In this document: piece after piece, positions 22,134 through 34,265 of the stretch
Position numbering within the stretch: the stretch's first letter is position 1
Layout of the letters: each line of letters starts with the position of its first letter
Assembly: GCA_033064195.1 (NCBI GenBank)
Contig: JARBJD010000200.1
Span: 1-64,000, forward strand
DNA: 64,000 nt
Source: Blattamonas nauphoetae
Taxonomy: Eukaryota; Preaxostyla; Oxymonadida
Direction: 5' to 3'
The notes under the pieces: generated by a model
The model's input: only the letters and a program-made list of their open reading frames with translations
Database searches by the model: none
Told to the model about the DNA's origin: nothing
Translations under genes and position numbers: made by a program

Positions 22134-25100
22134 CTACAAGTTTTGGAAAGGATCTTTCAGCTCTTCCTTCCTGACCTCTTTCGAGTGTTCTTCGAGTTTG
22201 GTCAGAATCTGTTGGAATGTTGGTCGTTGATCTGGCTCAACGATCAGACATTGTTCCACCAACTCGCGAATCGACGAGTCCGCGATCTTTTCGAGATGGA
22301 GAGCAATTCCAGCTGCCAAGTTCCGATGAGCATTCACCGCATCTTGCTCACCAAACGGAACAAGACCTGTCTCAATCTCCCACAGGATCAGGCCGAGCCG
22401 AAAAACCATCACTTTCGATGATTCCACTCCTCAATCCCTTCTTTCACTGATGATTGACTCGCTGATCGTTGAGTGTTTGAAGGGAGGGATGGATGGTCCT
22501 TGTCTGGTCTCTTTTCCAACTCAGAATGGATGCGAAGGAAGACCGAGTCGTTTTGGTTCAAAAGGATCCAGTGAGGTGAAAGTCTGGTCTCGCACGATTG
22601 GTTTAGCTTCCCTTCAACCATCTTCATCATCCCTCGAACAATCTTCTCCTCAATCTCTCTCCTCTTTCCCTCTGCCACTCCATCTCCTTTGTGGATCCGA
22701 TTGTACAGTGTGTCGTGACCATCCACCATCACAATCGCGAACTCACCTTCACAGATCATCGCTTCGACCTGATTTGTCGTTTGGATATTTCGAGCTTGCG
22801 ATTTCGGCTCATCTTCATTTGGCACTGTCAGGGGATGATTCCGTGCTATTAGTCCATTTTCCTCGTTGTCCATGTTCAGTGCAAACAGTCCATCTGTCGA
22901 TTGATTTTCCACAGACTCGCCGTCAATCTTCTCCACAATCTCGCCAAGCTCCTGCTGGTCGCCCAGGTCGGATGAGAGGTGTTTCGACATTTTCTGTTTT
23001 CGGCGCCAGGCAATGACGACGATGACGATGATGATTGCGAGGAGGAGAAGGACAGAACAGACAATCACTGGAATCAGCCAGGGGAGTGATTTTCGGAGGG
23101 CTTCGGCTTTCCGCTCCTTGAGCGATTCGAGGAAGGTGAACGAGTCGGTGTGCTCGCCCTTCCCAAACACAATCCGAGCTGTCCATTTCTCGTCCAACGA
23201 CAAAGACGACAGCGAAGACGATGCGACCGACAGATTGATGTGTGTTTCGTTCCACGATTCAGCGGATGAGAACGAGAGAGGAATCAGAACTGGATCGCTG
23301 TTCGATTTTGACAATTGAGAAGACGATGACGATTCAGACACTTCCAGTTTCAGATCACATGGAATCAACTTCGATCCAACAATCAGAACTGAGAATGAGT
23401 CCTTCTTCTTCGAGAGTGTGCTTTTGCTATTCTTAGTATCAGGTGAAGGGACAAAATGAGGCGAATTCAGTTCAGTTCGATTCAGAACAACTGAACACTC
23501 TGACGTTGACGAGATCCAATGATCTTCCGAGGTGTCTGAGGACGAGGGAAGAATCGTGATGTTTCCTGAGTTGCACATCACATCTTGTTGAGCTGAAGGG
23601 AATAACGAGAATTGTGCTCCACAGCTCAGAATCTGCGTCGAGATCAGCGACAGATTGCTCGATTCCATCCAGAGTTCTCCCATCTCAATCGACGACAGCA
23701 CACACGATGTCAGTGAACAGTTGCTCTCGTGTAGTTTGATCAGTCCTGTCTCCCACGAACATAACCCTTCAATCCCGTCCATCAGGCTAGACGAGGATGG
23801 AACGCCTGAAATGTGCACAGAATCCATCACCAACTTGCCACCCTCCACATCAAAGAAGACAAACGACAGAGAATCAACTTGGACTTCGATCTCCACTTCC
23901 TTCAAAACGAGTGTCCCAGCCACAGAGACCAAGCCAGCCGAGTCGCCGAGAGAGGCAGTTGAGGGGATGACAAGCGATGGAGGCAGAACATGCTTTTCAA
24001 CGATGACATCCTGTCCAGACTCGATGATCATGGGCGAGGTGAGATGCGTGTGGGTGATCAAAACGAGTGAGACTGTCTGTGCTGAGTATGCTTCCACAAT
24101 CATCCAAGCAACATCCACAGACGAACACGGACGGTTCACAGCTCCGCAGAACTTGGGATCTGAATTCGCTGAGTCGTTCGTATACAGAATCAAAGGATCG
24201 GGACGAGTGTCTGTTTGGAGTGTGAAATCAGTGAAGGGGATCGAGATGGACGGTGATGGCTTGAGGAGCACCGAGAGGAGACGATACGCAGAGTTGAATG
24301 TGAGAGTATCTGGCCATCCGAGTGCCAGTTCAGTCGACGAGCCTCTAGTTATACTGGTGAATGTCACTTCGATTGGATTTCTGAAGCCTTCAAGGGAGAC
24401 CAGGAACGTTTTGTCTACAGGAAGATCGGTCCCTTCCAGAATGAGATGGAATGTTGTGTTCGACTTTGTGGCAAACGAACCATGAACTCCTGTGAGCGTT
24501 GGAGGAACAGGAACTGTGAACCCCACTCCCGAATTCACAAACACTGTCGATCCTCCTGAAATCTCAACAATCTCGTACCTCTTCCCAAATTCAGCAAGTA
24601 ACGATGTTTCTGCTTTCCCCGCTCCAAACACAGCTGTCAACTGTGACTCCGAATCTCGAACAATCGATGTCGAGCTGATCACGGTTGTTTCGTGTTTGAC
24701 AGTGATTGAAGCGATCGGTGATGGGAAATTCACTCCATTCACGGTCACCGAAACTGTCGTCTTCATTCCGTTCAGAATTGGATCTTCCGTTCCTTCAACT
24801 CGACCAGGCGATGGCGGAACGGTGAATGTCGCTGTCGAATCTGCAACTCCAGCTTGTCCCGCAACATCCAGAGAGACGATCTTGTAGTTCTTCGAATATT
24901 CCAGTGTCTTTGTTTTGTTGTAGATTTCCACATTTGCTGTGCATGTCGTCTCTGTCGATCCACTCGTACCTCCAATCGTTCCTGTTAATTCGATTTCTAG
25001 AGCTCCGCTTTTGATCTCATTTCCATCCAGCTCTTTCACAACTATCGTGAAACCTTTGTTAGAAGACAGTGTTTCTCCTGTCAGAGTAAGTGTCACAGAT

Positions 25101-28100
25101 GTTTTGTTTTCTCCACTCAGCGTTGGAGAGGCAAAGCTGATTCGAGGAGGTGCAGATGGCACTTCCAGAGACAGCAATGTATGACTAACTATCAATGAGG
25201 AGGAGGAGAACGTCTTCACAGTGTACGTCGTCCCATACGACAACAATCCTGAAGGATGAATCACCATTGTGTGTGATAAGGACGTTTGTGTCGACGGGGA
25301 AGAGAACGAGAATGGGCCAATCGAGATTTCTGTCAAGGCATCTGACGGGTCGATTACCAACAGCGTGAAAGAACCCGCTGCACATCGCTCCACTGTCACA
25401 GAGACAATCGATTCATTCAGGTTCGAAGCATTCAGCGAACATGTCACGTCGGTCAATGTTGGTCCTGTTGGTGTTTCAAGAGATATTCCAGCACATACAA
25501 GATGTTCTGAAGGTTTCGATGTCTGAGTCATTGTCAACAGGGTGTATGATTTGAAAAATTCAATTTCATTTGGTCCTCCAGCTTTCACCCATGACGATTC
25601 TCCTTTCACTGTTGATGTCATCGTCACTGATATCTCTTCGTTTCGACCAGTCAGCTTCAGAATCCATTCAGAATCAATCATAAAGTTCTTTCCATTCACA
25701 ATCACTTTGAACTCCTCATTCGTTTCTGAATTCAGTGCTGTCGACGTCGATGAAACAATCCCAGGCGTAGGAACTGTGAACCCCACTCCCGAATTCACAA
25801 ACACTTCCGATCCTCCTGAAACCCCAACAATCTCGTACCTCTTCCCAAATCCAAGTTCTGTCCCACTTTCCTCTATCCCGGCTTCAAATCTCGCTGTGAG
25901 CTGAGTTCCAGTGTTCTCTGCGATTGACGTGGAAGTGATCCGAGTGCTTTCTCCTCGCGTCACAACGATTTCAGTGATTGACGACAAATTCACTCCCTTT
26001 ACTGTCACCGAAACTGTCGTCTTCATTCCGTTCAGAATTGGATCTTCCGTTCCTTCAACTCGACCAGGCGATGGCGGAACGGTGAATGTCGCTGTCGAAT
26101 CTGCAACTCCAGCTTGTCCCGCAACATCCAGAGAGACGATCTTGTAGTTCTTCGAATATTCCAGTGTCTTTGTTTTGTTGTAGATTTCCACATTTGCTGT
26201 GCATGTCGTCTCTGTCGATCCACTCGTACCTCCAATCGTTCCTGTTAATTCGATTTCTAGAGCTCCGCTTTTGATCTCATTTCCATCCAGCTCTTTCACA
26301 ACTATCGTGAAACCTTTGTTAGAAGACAGTGTTTCTCCTGTCAGAGTAAGTGTCACAGATGTTTTGTTTTCTCCACTCAGCGTTGGAGAGGCAAAGCTGA
26401 TTCGAGGAGGTGCAGATGGCATCGTCACGGTTGGAGTAGTGTGAGATACAACCAGTGTTGGCGATGAGAGCGACTTCACTGTGTACGTCTTCCCATACGA
26501 CAGCTTTCCTGATGGATAAACCATCACTGCGTGCGATAAGGACGTTTGTGTCGACGGGGAAGTGAACGAGAATGGGCCAAGCGAGATGTCTGTCATGGCA
26601 TCTGACGTGTCGATTACCAACAGCGTTAAAGAACCTGACACGATGTTGTCCACTGTCAGCGTCACAATCACCTCATTCAGGTTCAATGGGTTCGGATCTG
26701 CTGTGATGCTGGTCAATGTTGGTCCTGCTGGGGTTGTGAACGACAGAGCAACCATGTTGTCTTGTCGGCTTTCTGGGGTGTGGTGCCACCACGTCCAGTC
26801 TGGCTCTGCCACTCCACCTTCTGAAAACGCGTTGCTTGTTGCTTCGGAGGCACTCTTCTTCACATCAACAATCGAATACGTGGTTGAAGGGGAAAGAGAA
26901 GGAACGCTTGGATTGCTGACTGGCAGAGCGACAGATCCTGTTGACCTTCCGAATGCTGCTCCTCCAATGATCACTTTTTGTCCTTCTGGTCCTTCAAATG
27001 TGATGTCGTATTTCGTGCTTGTTCCTGTGAACACTCCTGTGAAAGACAGAGCATAATATTCATCCCCATCCCCATTCCCTTGGATCGTCGGGACGACAGA
27101 GGTGATCGATGGACCAATCAAAGCAGGGAATATTGTCTGGGCATATGTTCTCCCGCAATGTGGGTGTGCGGATGTTGAGAAGCAGTTGAAGAACTCGTTG
27201 TTTCCAATGCCGGTGTCGTACAAGATCACGCAATCTGTCACACGTTGGCGTTGGGTGCCTAATGTGCACACATTCTCATCGAAGAGGACATCGGTCAGAA
27301 CGACCTTGCCTGTTGGCAGAGATTGAAGGATTTCGAGCGCTCCGACGTCTGCACCTTCGTTGTCGGAGAGCGTGCAGTTGTCGAAGCGGCAGTCGCCTGT
27401 CAAAGAGACACGAACTGAACTATATTTTGGGAGTGACGAGCCAACCCTCGGTCCTGACTCCGAGAACGTGCATTGCGCGATTGTTACACGATTGCTAAGC
27501 TGAGTACTGAGATGTCCACCAGATCCAGCTGTGTTGTTCGTGAATTGGCAGTTGAAGAGTGTGGTTGAGTATTGTTTGGCATCGCTGGATGACGGAGACC
27601 ACAGGAAGATCGCCCCGCCTTGCCCCATACCGTGCGTTGCATGGCATCCCGTGAATGAGCAGGCCTTGATAACAATATCAGCTCGCTTGTACTGGATTAA
27701 GATGGCGGCTCCATTGTAGGGATACACAGAAAAAAGGATATCGGTAAATGCACACGAGGTGATCCAAATTGGATTGAATTCAGTCTCATCAGAGTCAGAT
27801 TGGAGAAGAGAGATGCGACCAGATTCTGGATCGGGAGAGTCAAATTCCTGTCCGGATTCTGGAACCGGTTCGTCAATTGGATCTGGAGCATCGTTGGTGA
27901 CACACGATGAGAACGAAGAGTTCGAGAGGAGAGACGATCCAACCCAGTCCAACGACACTCCGCTTGTCCCGCAAAGATGATTCGTCGATTTTGACACTGA
28001 CACCCCAACCAGACGCTGTGTCACGGATGAATACGAACCAGACAATCTCGACGACAGACGTGTGCTCGTCGTGTTTGTCAGCGAAGACCCCGACAGAGAC

Positions 28101-28885
28101 ACAGAACAGTCAACAACCCCACACAGACTATTCCCCAAACAATTCCCGAAATCGAAAAGTGGGCCTGTTCCGACGACGAGATGCTTGGAGTTCACATTCA
28201 AACCACTTCCCACTATCGACAATGATCCAACTCCAAATTTATCCGCATGTCCTTCATCATTCGATCTCGCACGCGATGAACGTGACAACGATCGTGGTCC
28301 ACTCACCAGAGGCAGCAGAGACGACAATTTTGATGAAGAGCGATGGCTGCACGAGATAATGGAAACAGACACTGATGATTCCATTCCTGAATGCCCAATC
28401 ACAAATGGAGACGTGTCTGAGCTCGACATGATTTCACAACGAGAAACCACAAATGTTGACGAGCGGATCAAACTCACGGCGGTATCTGGTGTATCCGCAT
28501 GTAATTGCAGATTATCAACACTGAATGTGCTGTTCCACACATCAAACATCACAGAAACCTGCTTTTCTTGGACAAATGCGTTGTCCTTCTGGTATTGTGA
28601 TTTGTTGTTTGACGCGATGTCTTGTTTTCTGTTTCCGTGAGATATTCTCGATGACAATCCTGATATATCCACATTTCTCGAGTTGATGTGGATGTCATGT
28701 GCATGATAGACACCATTTGGGATAATCACTGGAGATGTTCCAGATAACGACCGTTGGTTTTGTTGGCTCCAGTGAATATCCAGGAAAGCTGCAAAATCAT
28801 GTGAAACATCAATGTGAGAGTGTTCGGGCGATGGAGAGGCTGTGAACAACTTCGAAAGGGCAAGAAGAAGGAATGGAAGGACCAT
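22134..28885 (-). CDS. Giant receptor-like surface protein with C-terminal pseudokinase (one-base frame break)
   Basis: Start at 28885 gives a signal peptide (MVLPFLLLALSKLFTA). The ectodomain closely parallels the 10837-18128 protein: the same beta-helix section (FVIGHSGMESSVSVSI, GSLSIVGSGLNV), Ig-like repeats, and a juxtamembrane CG..NRPCSSVD.AW unit. One transmembrane helix lies near 23010-23080. The cytoplasmic part is a protein-kinase fold: the N-lobe is weak, the catalytic-loop position reads LSPHWILL with no HRD-type Asp, and the C-lobe is clear (VFRLGLILWEIETG, PFGE, CLIVEPDQRPTF). The C-lobe (22427-22134) is one base out of frame with the rest, which runs to a stop at 22409. The two join without any gap in homology near 22415-22425, so this is a frameshift or sequence error rather than an intron. 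Without the catalytic Asp it is probably a pseudokinase. About 2,245 residues in all. Confidence 0.8.
24744..25161 (-). repeat. 418-bp perfect internal repeat, copy A
   Basis: Identical over 418 bp to 26004-26421 (offset 1,260 bp = 420 codons, frame preserved), coding two ectodomain beta-sandwich segments (SGENKTSVTLTLTG ... FTVPPSPGRVEG). Flanking sequence diverges abruptly on both sides. Confidence 0.97.
26004..26421 (-). repeat. 418-bp perfect internal repeat, copy B
   Basis: Identical partner of 24744-25161 within the same gene. Perfect identity among otherwise diverged repeats points to recent gene conversion or unequal exchange. Assembly collapse or duplication is an alternative. Confidence 0.97.
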
Positions 28886-28950
28886 GAATGATGAGAACAA
28901 AAAATGGCTAGATCGTGGCCTCACAAGCTCTATTATCAAGCATTCAACCA
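28886..28950. promoter_or_regulatory. 65-bp shared head-to-head upstream region
   Basis: Only 65 bp separate the start codons of the minus-strand receptor (28885) and the plus-strand Crinkler/RHS-like gene (28951). Both promoters must lie here or overlap the coding sequences. Confidence 0.5.
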
Positions 28951-31685
28951 ATGATCGCTGTGACACATTCACGTCCTATCACCCCCATCACGATATCATA
29001 TTCCATCAACCACCTGAATCTGTACTCCATTGATGTCGCACCTCACTTGACATTCAAGCAGTTCCAGAAGAGAATTCATCAAGCTATCAACGCCATATCC
29101 CGCGAACACTTGTATCCGCTCATCGAGGCCACATTGCCTCAGGAAATAAGGAACAGTCTCCGACAACGAAACCGGAACAAATCACTTGAAATGACGTTTC
29201 CTAATTCCATCAGGCTCGATAAAGCAGACAACAAGAATTGTGTCATTGTGTTCCCAATTTATCCTGCTCGACATGAGCCCGAGACCCTATCAGACAAAGA
29301 GCAAGCATGGATTTCAACAGTACAAATTCATGGATGCAGGTGTGATCGTGATGTAGAACTGATCGATCTCACACAAAATTGGCCAAGAGATGAACTCGGA
29401 GCCCTCCGCCCTCTCAATGTCATCTACACACCTTGTAAACAAAAACTCCCTTCGTTCAGCGTCCGAAAGTACCAAGGGTCGAATCGGTTCGATCTCGACT
29501 CTATTGCCTCTTTGGTACATGTCCAACGAAGACACCCAAGAACGGTTGTTCTCCCTATTCACGGTTTACCAGGTCAGATGGAGAAAGTGTATGTTCGCGA
29601 CGCTTGGGTTGACTATTCCAATGGAATGACAGAACGCTTCAAATTAAGCAAGGGTGTGGTCGGCATAGACTCCCCAATTCCTCATGCTGTTTACAACGAA
29701 GATTCTGAAATTGAAGATGACGTGATTAACGAGATTCCCGCACTCTCTCGAGTTCCGCCTTGGGTTGAAGCAGACCCAAAGTCTACTGTTTCATTCAAGG
29801 ATTTTCTGAAGATAAACCCTTCTTCAAACTATTTCCACACCAATTATTATGTCGAGGGTCATCCAGGAACAGGCAAAACAGAGATGCAGTTCTATTTCCT
29901 CTACCGGCTGATCCACAGCTTCGCGCGGCTCGTTTGTGCTCTTTTCGATTTCATGTTTGTCAGATAATTGTGTTTGATTGCATTGGCCTCCCTCCCCTGT
30001 TCATCAAAGTCGACAAAACTGAAAGCAAAGAACTCGTCGTGGAAGAACTGAAACGAGATCGCTCCCAATTCCAAAATGTTGACTATTTTCCTGTGATTGG
30101 TCTCTTTGATTCGGTTAAACCAGAAACAAAAGCATTCTTCACGTATGTCGGATCCCCACCCTTCATCAAAAAGCACGAGCCAAGACATTGGAATGTAAAT
30201 GTGGTTCGATTTTTGCTGTCTCCGATGTGGACAAAGAAAGAATTCTGGAGCATGCTTCGTCTTGTTTATCCACCTGGCACAACCCCGTGGATAAGGAAAT
30301 TTCCGAAAGCGTCGATCGATCTCCACAGTCTGTCGATGAGACGGGTCCTTCTGTCTCTCCCGTCGTTTGATGCGGCAGACTCCCCCCTCAACTTTCGCAC
30401 TCTCGTTGGAGCACTTGCATTCCGACGATCCCGAGCCCAGGAACGACTCCGAGCACGAACAGTCGAGACACAACTCGGCTGGAATCCGCTTCATCTCGCT
30501 GGGACTCCTCTCGCCGAGAAAGAACTCAGGCAAACCAAGGAGCTCGCCATCAATGTCATCGATCTCTTCGGACTGATCCCTCGTGCGCTGAACATGGATG
30601 CACATTCTCTCCTCGACTGCCTCCGAGCAGCCGTCCTCCCAAACCCACAGAACGACATCAACCTGTCGCTTGCGCAGAGTTGTCTGGTGGCGACTGCATC
30701 CGATCGTTTTCCGATCAGCCTCTTCTCCAATCTCCTCTTCCTCGACGACCAATTGGACGAGCTCGACATTCCGCAGCAACCCGGGGCATGGTTGATAGAC
30801 ACACTCTCCGATCGGGGATTTCAGTTTGTGGAACAAGTGCTCTATTCCATGACACGTCAACGACGTGTTGTGACCATACACACTCTGAAGAACAAGATAT
30901 TCAACGGACACAGACTCGTTTGGCCCCTCGACCTCGGATTGAGACAAGTCACTTGGTTCGAAGCGACAGGAATGAGAGTGTTTGAGCCGAACAAACTCTA
31001 CGTGCAGTCGTCCTTGCAAAGTTCAGGAACCCCGGTGGATTCACCACTCATTGCATTGGACGGCTTTTTCTGGCAACCCCATGACGACGCCAATCTCTTT
31101 TGCGCGGTGCAGATCACCAATTCGCCCGATGTTGGAACACCAGATCTGGCATTCTTCCAGACGGTCTACACGCATTTCAAGACAAACATGACGAGACATA
31201 GCCAGAAGCCAGTGGACTGCTGGTTTTTGTGGATTGTTCCGCACGACTATCTGGAGGCGTATCTGCATCGGAGGGATGTGGATGGCATTCAGCTTGTTGG
31301 TGTGGTCAGTGCCAATGAGCTGATCCTCCAACAGATCACAGGAGAACATCCAGAAGAAGTGGAACGTTCCCAATACTTCCGGGAGGATATGCAAGAGATG
31401 AGGTCACAGGAACGTCGTGCATCGCTGTCTGAAGAGGACGAAGACGAGAATCCATCTTCAGATTCCGGAGATGATGACACGGACGGGGACAGTGATCACC
31501 AGATCAGGAAAAGAAAGCGACTTCATTCAACGAAGCCACACACAAATAAGAGTCTGACCAAAAACGAAAAGCTCAAGAAGAACAAAGAGCAACCTGGACA
31601 CTACACAAGCAATGATCTCACAATGCAGAGGGAAGTGAGCCTGCCGTACTTCCACTCTGTTCAACCACACTTCATTCGATCTTAA
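28951..31685 (+). CDS. Crinkler/RHS-like protein: ubiquitin-like header, P-loop NTPase, nuclease-like domain
   Basis: Two exons (28951-29931, 29964-31685) joined across a 32-nt GT..AG intron give 900 residues. The start is ATG 28951; the frame extends further 5' only through a GTG. The N-terminus (LYSIDVAPHLTFKQFQKRI) resembles the ubiquitin-like header of Crinklers. Walker A GHPGTGKT is near residue 303. After the splice come the strand IIVFDCIGLPP, YVGSPP, SPMWTKKEFWSMLRLVYP and FGLIPRALN, the series seen in Crinkler/RHS NTPases. Near 686-715, DSPLIALDGF ... CAVQIT has the D-(x)n-QxT pattern of the restriction-endonuclease-like domain of this family. The end is acidic with a basic nuclear-localisation-like RKRKRL. 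The family is known as effectors or subtelomeric RHS proteins; DNA cleavage here is inference. The frame is intact. Confidence 0.75.
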
Positions 31686-32439
31686 ATAATATGGCTCATT
31701 TCGCGTGTATTGAGTTTCAACACCTTCTTCAATGAATCACTTGTGTCGCTCTGCCTTTCAATCTTCCTCCCAACACCTCTCGCTCTCCTCTCCCGACACA
31801 CATTCACCCAATCGCTCCAGCATCATTCATTCCTCGTGTCACAACGCGCTAGCAACCGAATCAGCATCCCTCAAACTGGTGCTATCACATCCACATCCGC
31901 CGCACTCTCCTTGTCTGTCTTCTCTTTCTGACTTTCATTCATCAAATTCCGCCTTTTAACCTGTGGAATCCCTTTGAAACGATTTGCTCCATTCTGCATG
32001 GTTCGTTGAGCACAGGTTACGATCATCGAGATATTCCGACAGACAGACGTGAAAATGAACGAAATGATGTAAGTGGACGAGGCATGTTTTTGATTGTCAG
32101 TGTTTATCTTTGGATGAAAGGAAGTCGGTGTTGAGCTGTGTAAGTTGTTTCAAATATGAAATATCATAAGAGACCGAAAATAGACAATTGTTCTTATCTC
32201 GGGCGAGAGAATATACGTCAGTTTCTTCCCTCTCTGAAATTGGGCTTGGATTTTGTTTGTTCCGGAAATATTGAAGAGGTTCTCTTTTCAAAAAGGACTC
32301 AATGAACATCTCCTACAGAATTAGCCTCTTCATTGGTGGTATCGAATCTTCATCCACGATGGAGAAACTGAATGTCAGGCGGATCGTCAACTTCCACTCT
32401 CAGCATTGTGATTTTACTTCGATAATTCAACGTCGGTAG
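31686..32439. other. Intergenic region
   Basis: 754 bp, AT-rich in its right half, between two plus-strand genes. Ser/Pro/His-rich short frames near 31710-31960 look compositional. No supported gene or RNA. Confidence 0.5.
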
Positions 32440-34104
32440 ATGGCGGATTCAACCAATTCCCTTATTGAATCTGACTTCGCTGGACAGAGGTCCATCCAAT
32501 CAACAAGCTCTTTCGACTATTCTCGCAGCAGTTACTTTGCACACTCCCCGGACACAGATTTATTCAGTTCCACCAATCCAAGCGTGATATCTGCACTCTC
32601 ACAAGCGGGCAACAGTGTTATTGATGGCTACTTTCAACAATCAGGTGTATCCTCATTATCATTCGACACTCACCCTCAAACTGCCTTTCAACCAACCATC
32701 AGTTCGTCCATATCCGCGTCTATTGGCCTTTCACAGTTCTCCTCTTTATCATCATTTTCGCGCTCTCCCACATCTTTCGATTCATTTGAAGAACCACACT
32801 ACTTTTATTCACCTCTTTCGTTCAGTGACGGCATCGAAAAGAACAATGGTTTCAATCAGCCTTCTGGATTGCAATATTCGTTATCTGGAATGGGTTTTGA
32901 ACACGATGATCTCTCCCAAAATACCAAACTTCTCTTTTCGGCACAACCAGTTGTTTCAGGTGGTGATGATGCCGTTTTTCACAGTAATTTTGATAATGAC
33001 GCCGCTTCTGGACTCAGTGAGCCAAAATATCAGTTTATTGACATGAGTGGAGCGAACGTTATCGATACCGACGAACTTGCCCGTCAACGAAGGAAAAAGA
33101 AAAAGAAACGGACACGAGCCCAACACTCCCATCAAATTGAACCGATTCACAGAGACTCGCAAGAAGCTCGCCTGATTCTGGCTGCCATCAACTCAACAGC
33201 AATTGCAGATGACAATGACACGCCCCAAGAACGGAAGGACGTAGAACGTGCCAGTCCGCTTTCTGTCTCAGCCACAACCTTCGTTCACCGCGGCGAAAAT
33301 CGCGAGGAAGGGAGATCTTCGCCGCTCCCCAAACTCCAAACGGCGAAGGCGATCTCGTTGATCACAAAGGGATCTGACGGCAACTCTGGCATCCCTCCCG
33401 GGTTTATCCAACACCCCAACGCTCGCAAGACTCAGCATTCCGCCCCAACGCCGTATATCCCTCCACACTCCGCTCCGGCTCCGATCTACCAGCACGACCA
33501 GTCTCCCCTCCAACTCATCAGCTTTGTCGCTGAAGAGGACGACTTCTTCTCAAATCCAAAGCCGACGTTGGTTGTGAACGGCCAGATTCCGAAGTTCACT
33601 CCTCCACCCGCCCAGTTCAACCCGTCCTACCCATCCCCGCCTTCCCTTCCTCCCAAACCCTCCCCATTCACCCCCGCCTCCTCCCTCACCCCTTCTGGCC
33701 TTTCTCTTTCGTTGAGTCCGTCCCAATCTCAAGCTGCCACAAAGAAGCCGTTCTTTGGACAGAAGAACGCAGCCACTCAGCCGACCGTCCGCTGCTTCCG
33801 TTGCGGCAAGCCAGGACACAACTTCGACATGTGTCCTCTCAACCAAACAGAAAGCCTGAAGAGCGGAACACGGGTGGACAAGAACTGCTGCTACAAGTGC
33901 GGCAAACCGGGGCACCACTCGCGAGATTGTCCCAACGAGGACATCCGTGTGTGCTTCTACTGCAAGCAGACAGGCCATGTGATGAAAGAGTGCCCGAAAA
34001 AGCGAGGGCACATGCCGCTTGATCTGGGAGCAGGGATTCCTGGCCTTGCTGGCTTCAAACTTGACGCTCCATCATTTATTCCGTCGTCCACGAGGAAGGG
34101 ATGA
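32440..34104 (+). CDS. CCHC zinc-knuckle protein (putative RNA-binding)
   Basis: 554 residues, no intron needed, ATG at 32440. The first roughly 440 residues are Ser/Pro/Gln-rich and probably disordered, with a basic RRKKKKKRTR patch near residue 215. The C-terminus has three CX2CX4HX4C zinc knuckles: cysteines and histidine at about 452/455/460/465, 484/487/492/497 and 505/508/513/518. The knuckles resemble those of CNBP/Gis2 and ZCCHC proteins, which bind single-stranded nucleic acid. With only three knuckles, no reverse transcriptase or protease and no repeats around it, it reads as a host gene rather than a retroelement Gag. The stop TGA is followed after 161 bp by the next plus-strand gene. 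Confidence 0.85.
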   Translation: MADSTNSLIESDFAGQRSIQSTSSFDYSRSSYFAHSPDTDLFSSTNPSVISALSQAGNSVIDGYFQQSGVSSLSFDTHPQTAFQPTISSSISASIGLSQFSSLSSFSRSPTSFDSFEEPHYFYSPLSFSDGIEKNNGFNQPSGLQYSLSGMGFEHDDLSQNTKLLFSAQPVVSGGDDAVFHSNFDNDAASGLSEPKYQFIDMSGANVIDTDELARQRRKKKKKRTRAQHSHQIEPIHRDSQEARLILAAINSTAIADDNDTPQERKDVERASPLSVSATTFVHRGENREEGRSSPLPKLQTAKAISLITKGSDGNSGIPPGFIQHPNARKTQHSAPTPYIPPHSAPAPIYQHDQSPLQLISFVAEEDDFFSNPKPTLVVNGQIPKFTPPPAQFNPSYPSPPSLPPKPSPFTPASSLTPSGLSLSLSPSQSQAATKKPFFGQKNAATQPTVRCFRCGKPGHNFDMCPLNQTESLKSGTRVDKNCCYKCGKPGHHSRDCPNEDIRVCFYCKQTGHVMKECPKKRGHMPLDLGAGIPGLAGFKLDAPSFIPSSTRKG

Positions 34105-34265
34105 CTTATGAGTTTCAAGCTCTTCCTTTCAAAGAGGTATTCTTTTGTATTCCCGATGCATTTCATCCAGAGGTCAAATTATCACCATTTCTCTGGGTAA
34201 TAATCGATAATTCGAATATATCGCGAAGGAGAATCGATCAGACCATCACAACCACTTTATGAACC

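Noticed and set aside
30188-30370. Alternative frame with a CKC..H..C zinc-like pattern in the 28951-31685 gene
   Set aside because: The overlapping main frame carries the conserved WTKKEF and GLIPR motifs of the NTPase, so the alternative frame is chance.
33780-34015. Zinc knuckles as a retroelement Gag
   Set aside because: Three CNBP-like knuckles in a complete intronless gene with its own start and stop, no reverse transcriptase, integrase or long terminal repeats nearby.
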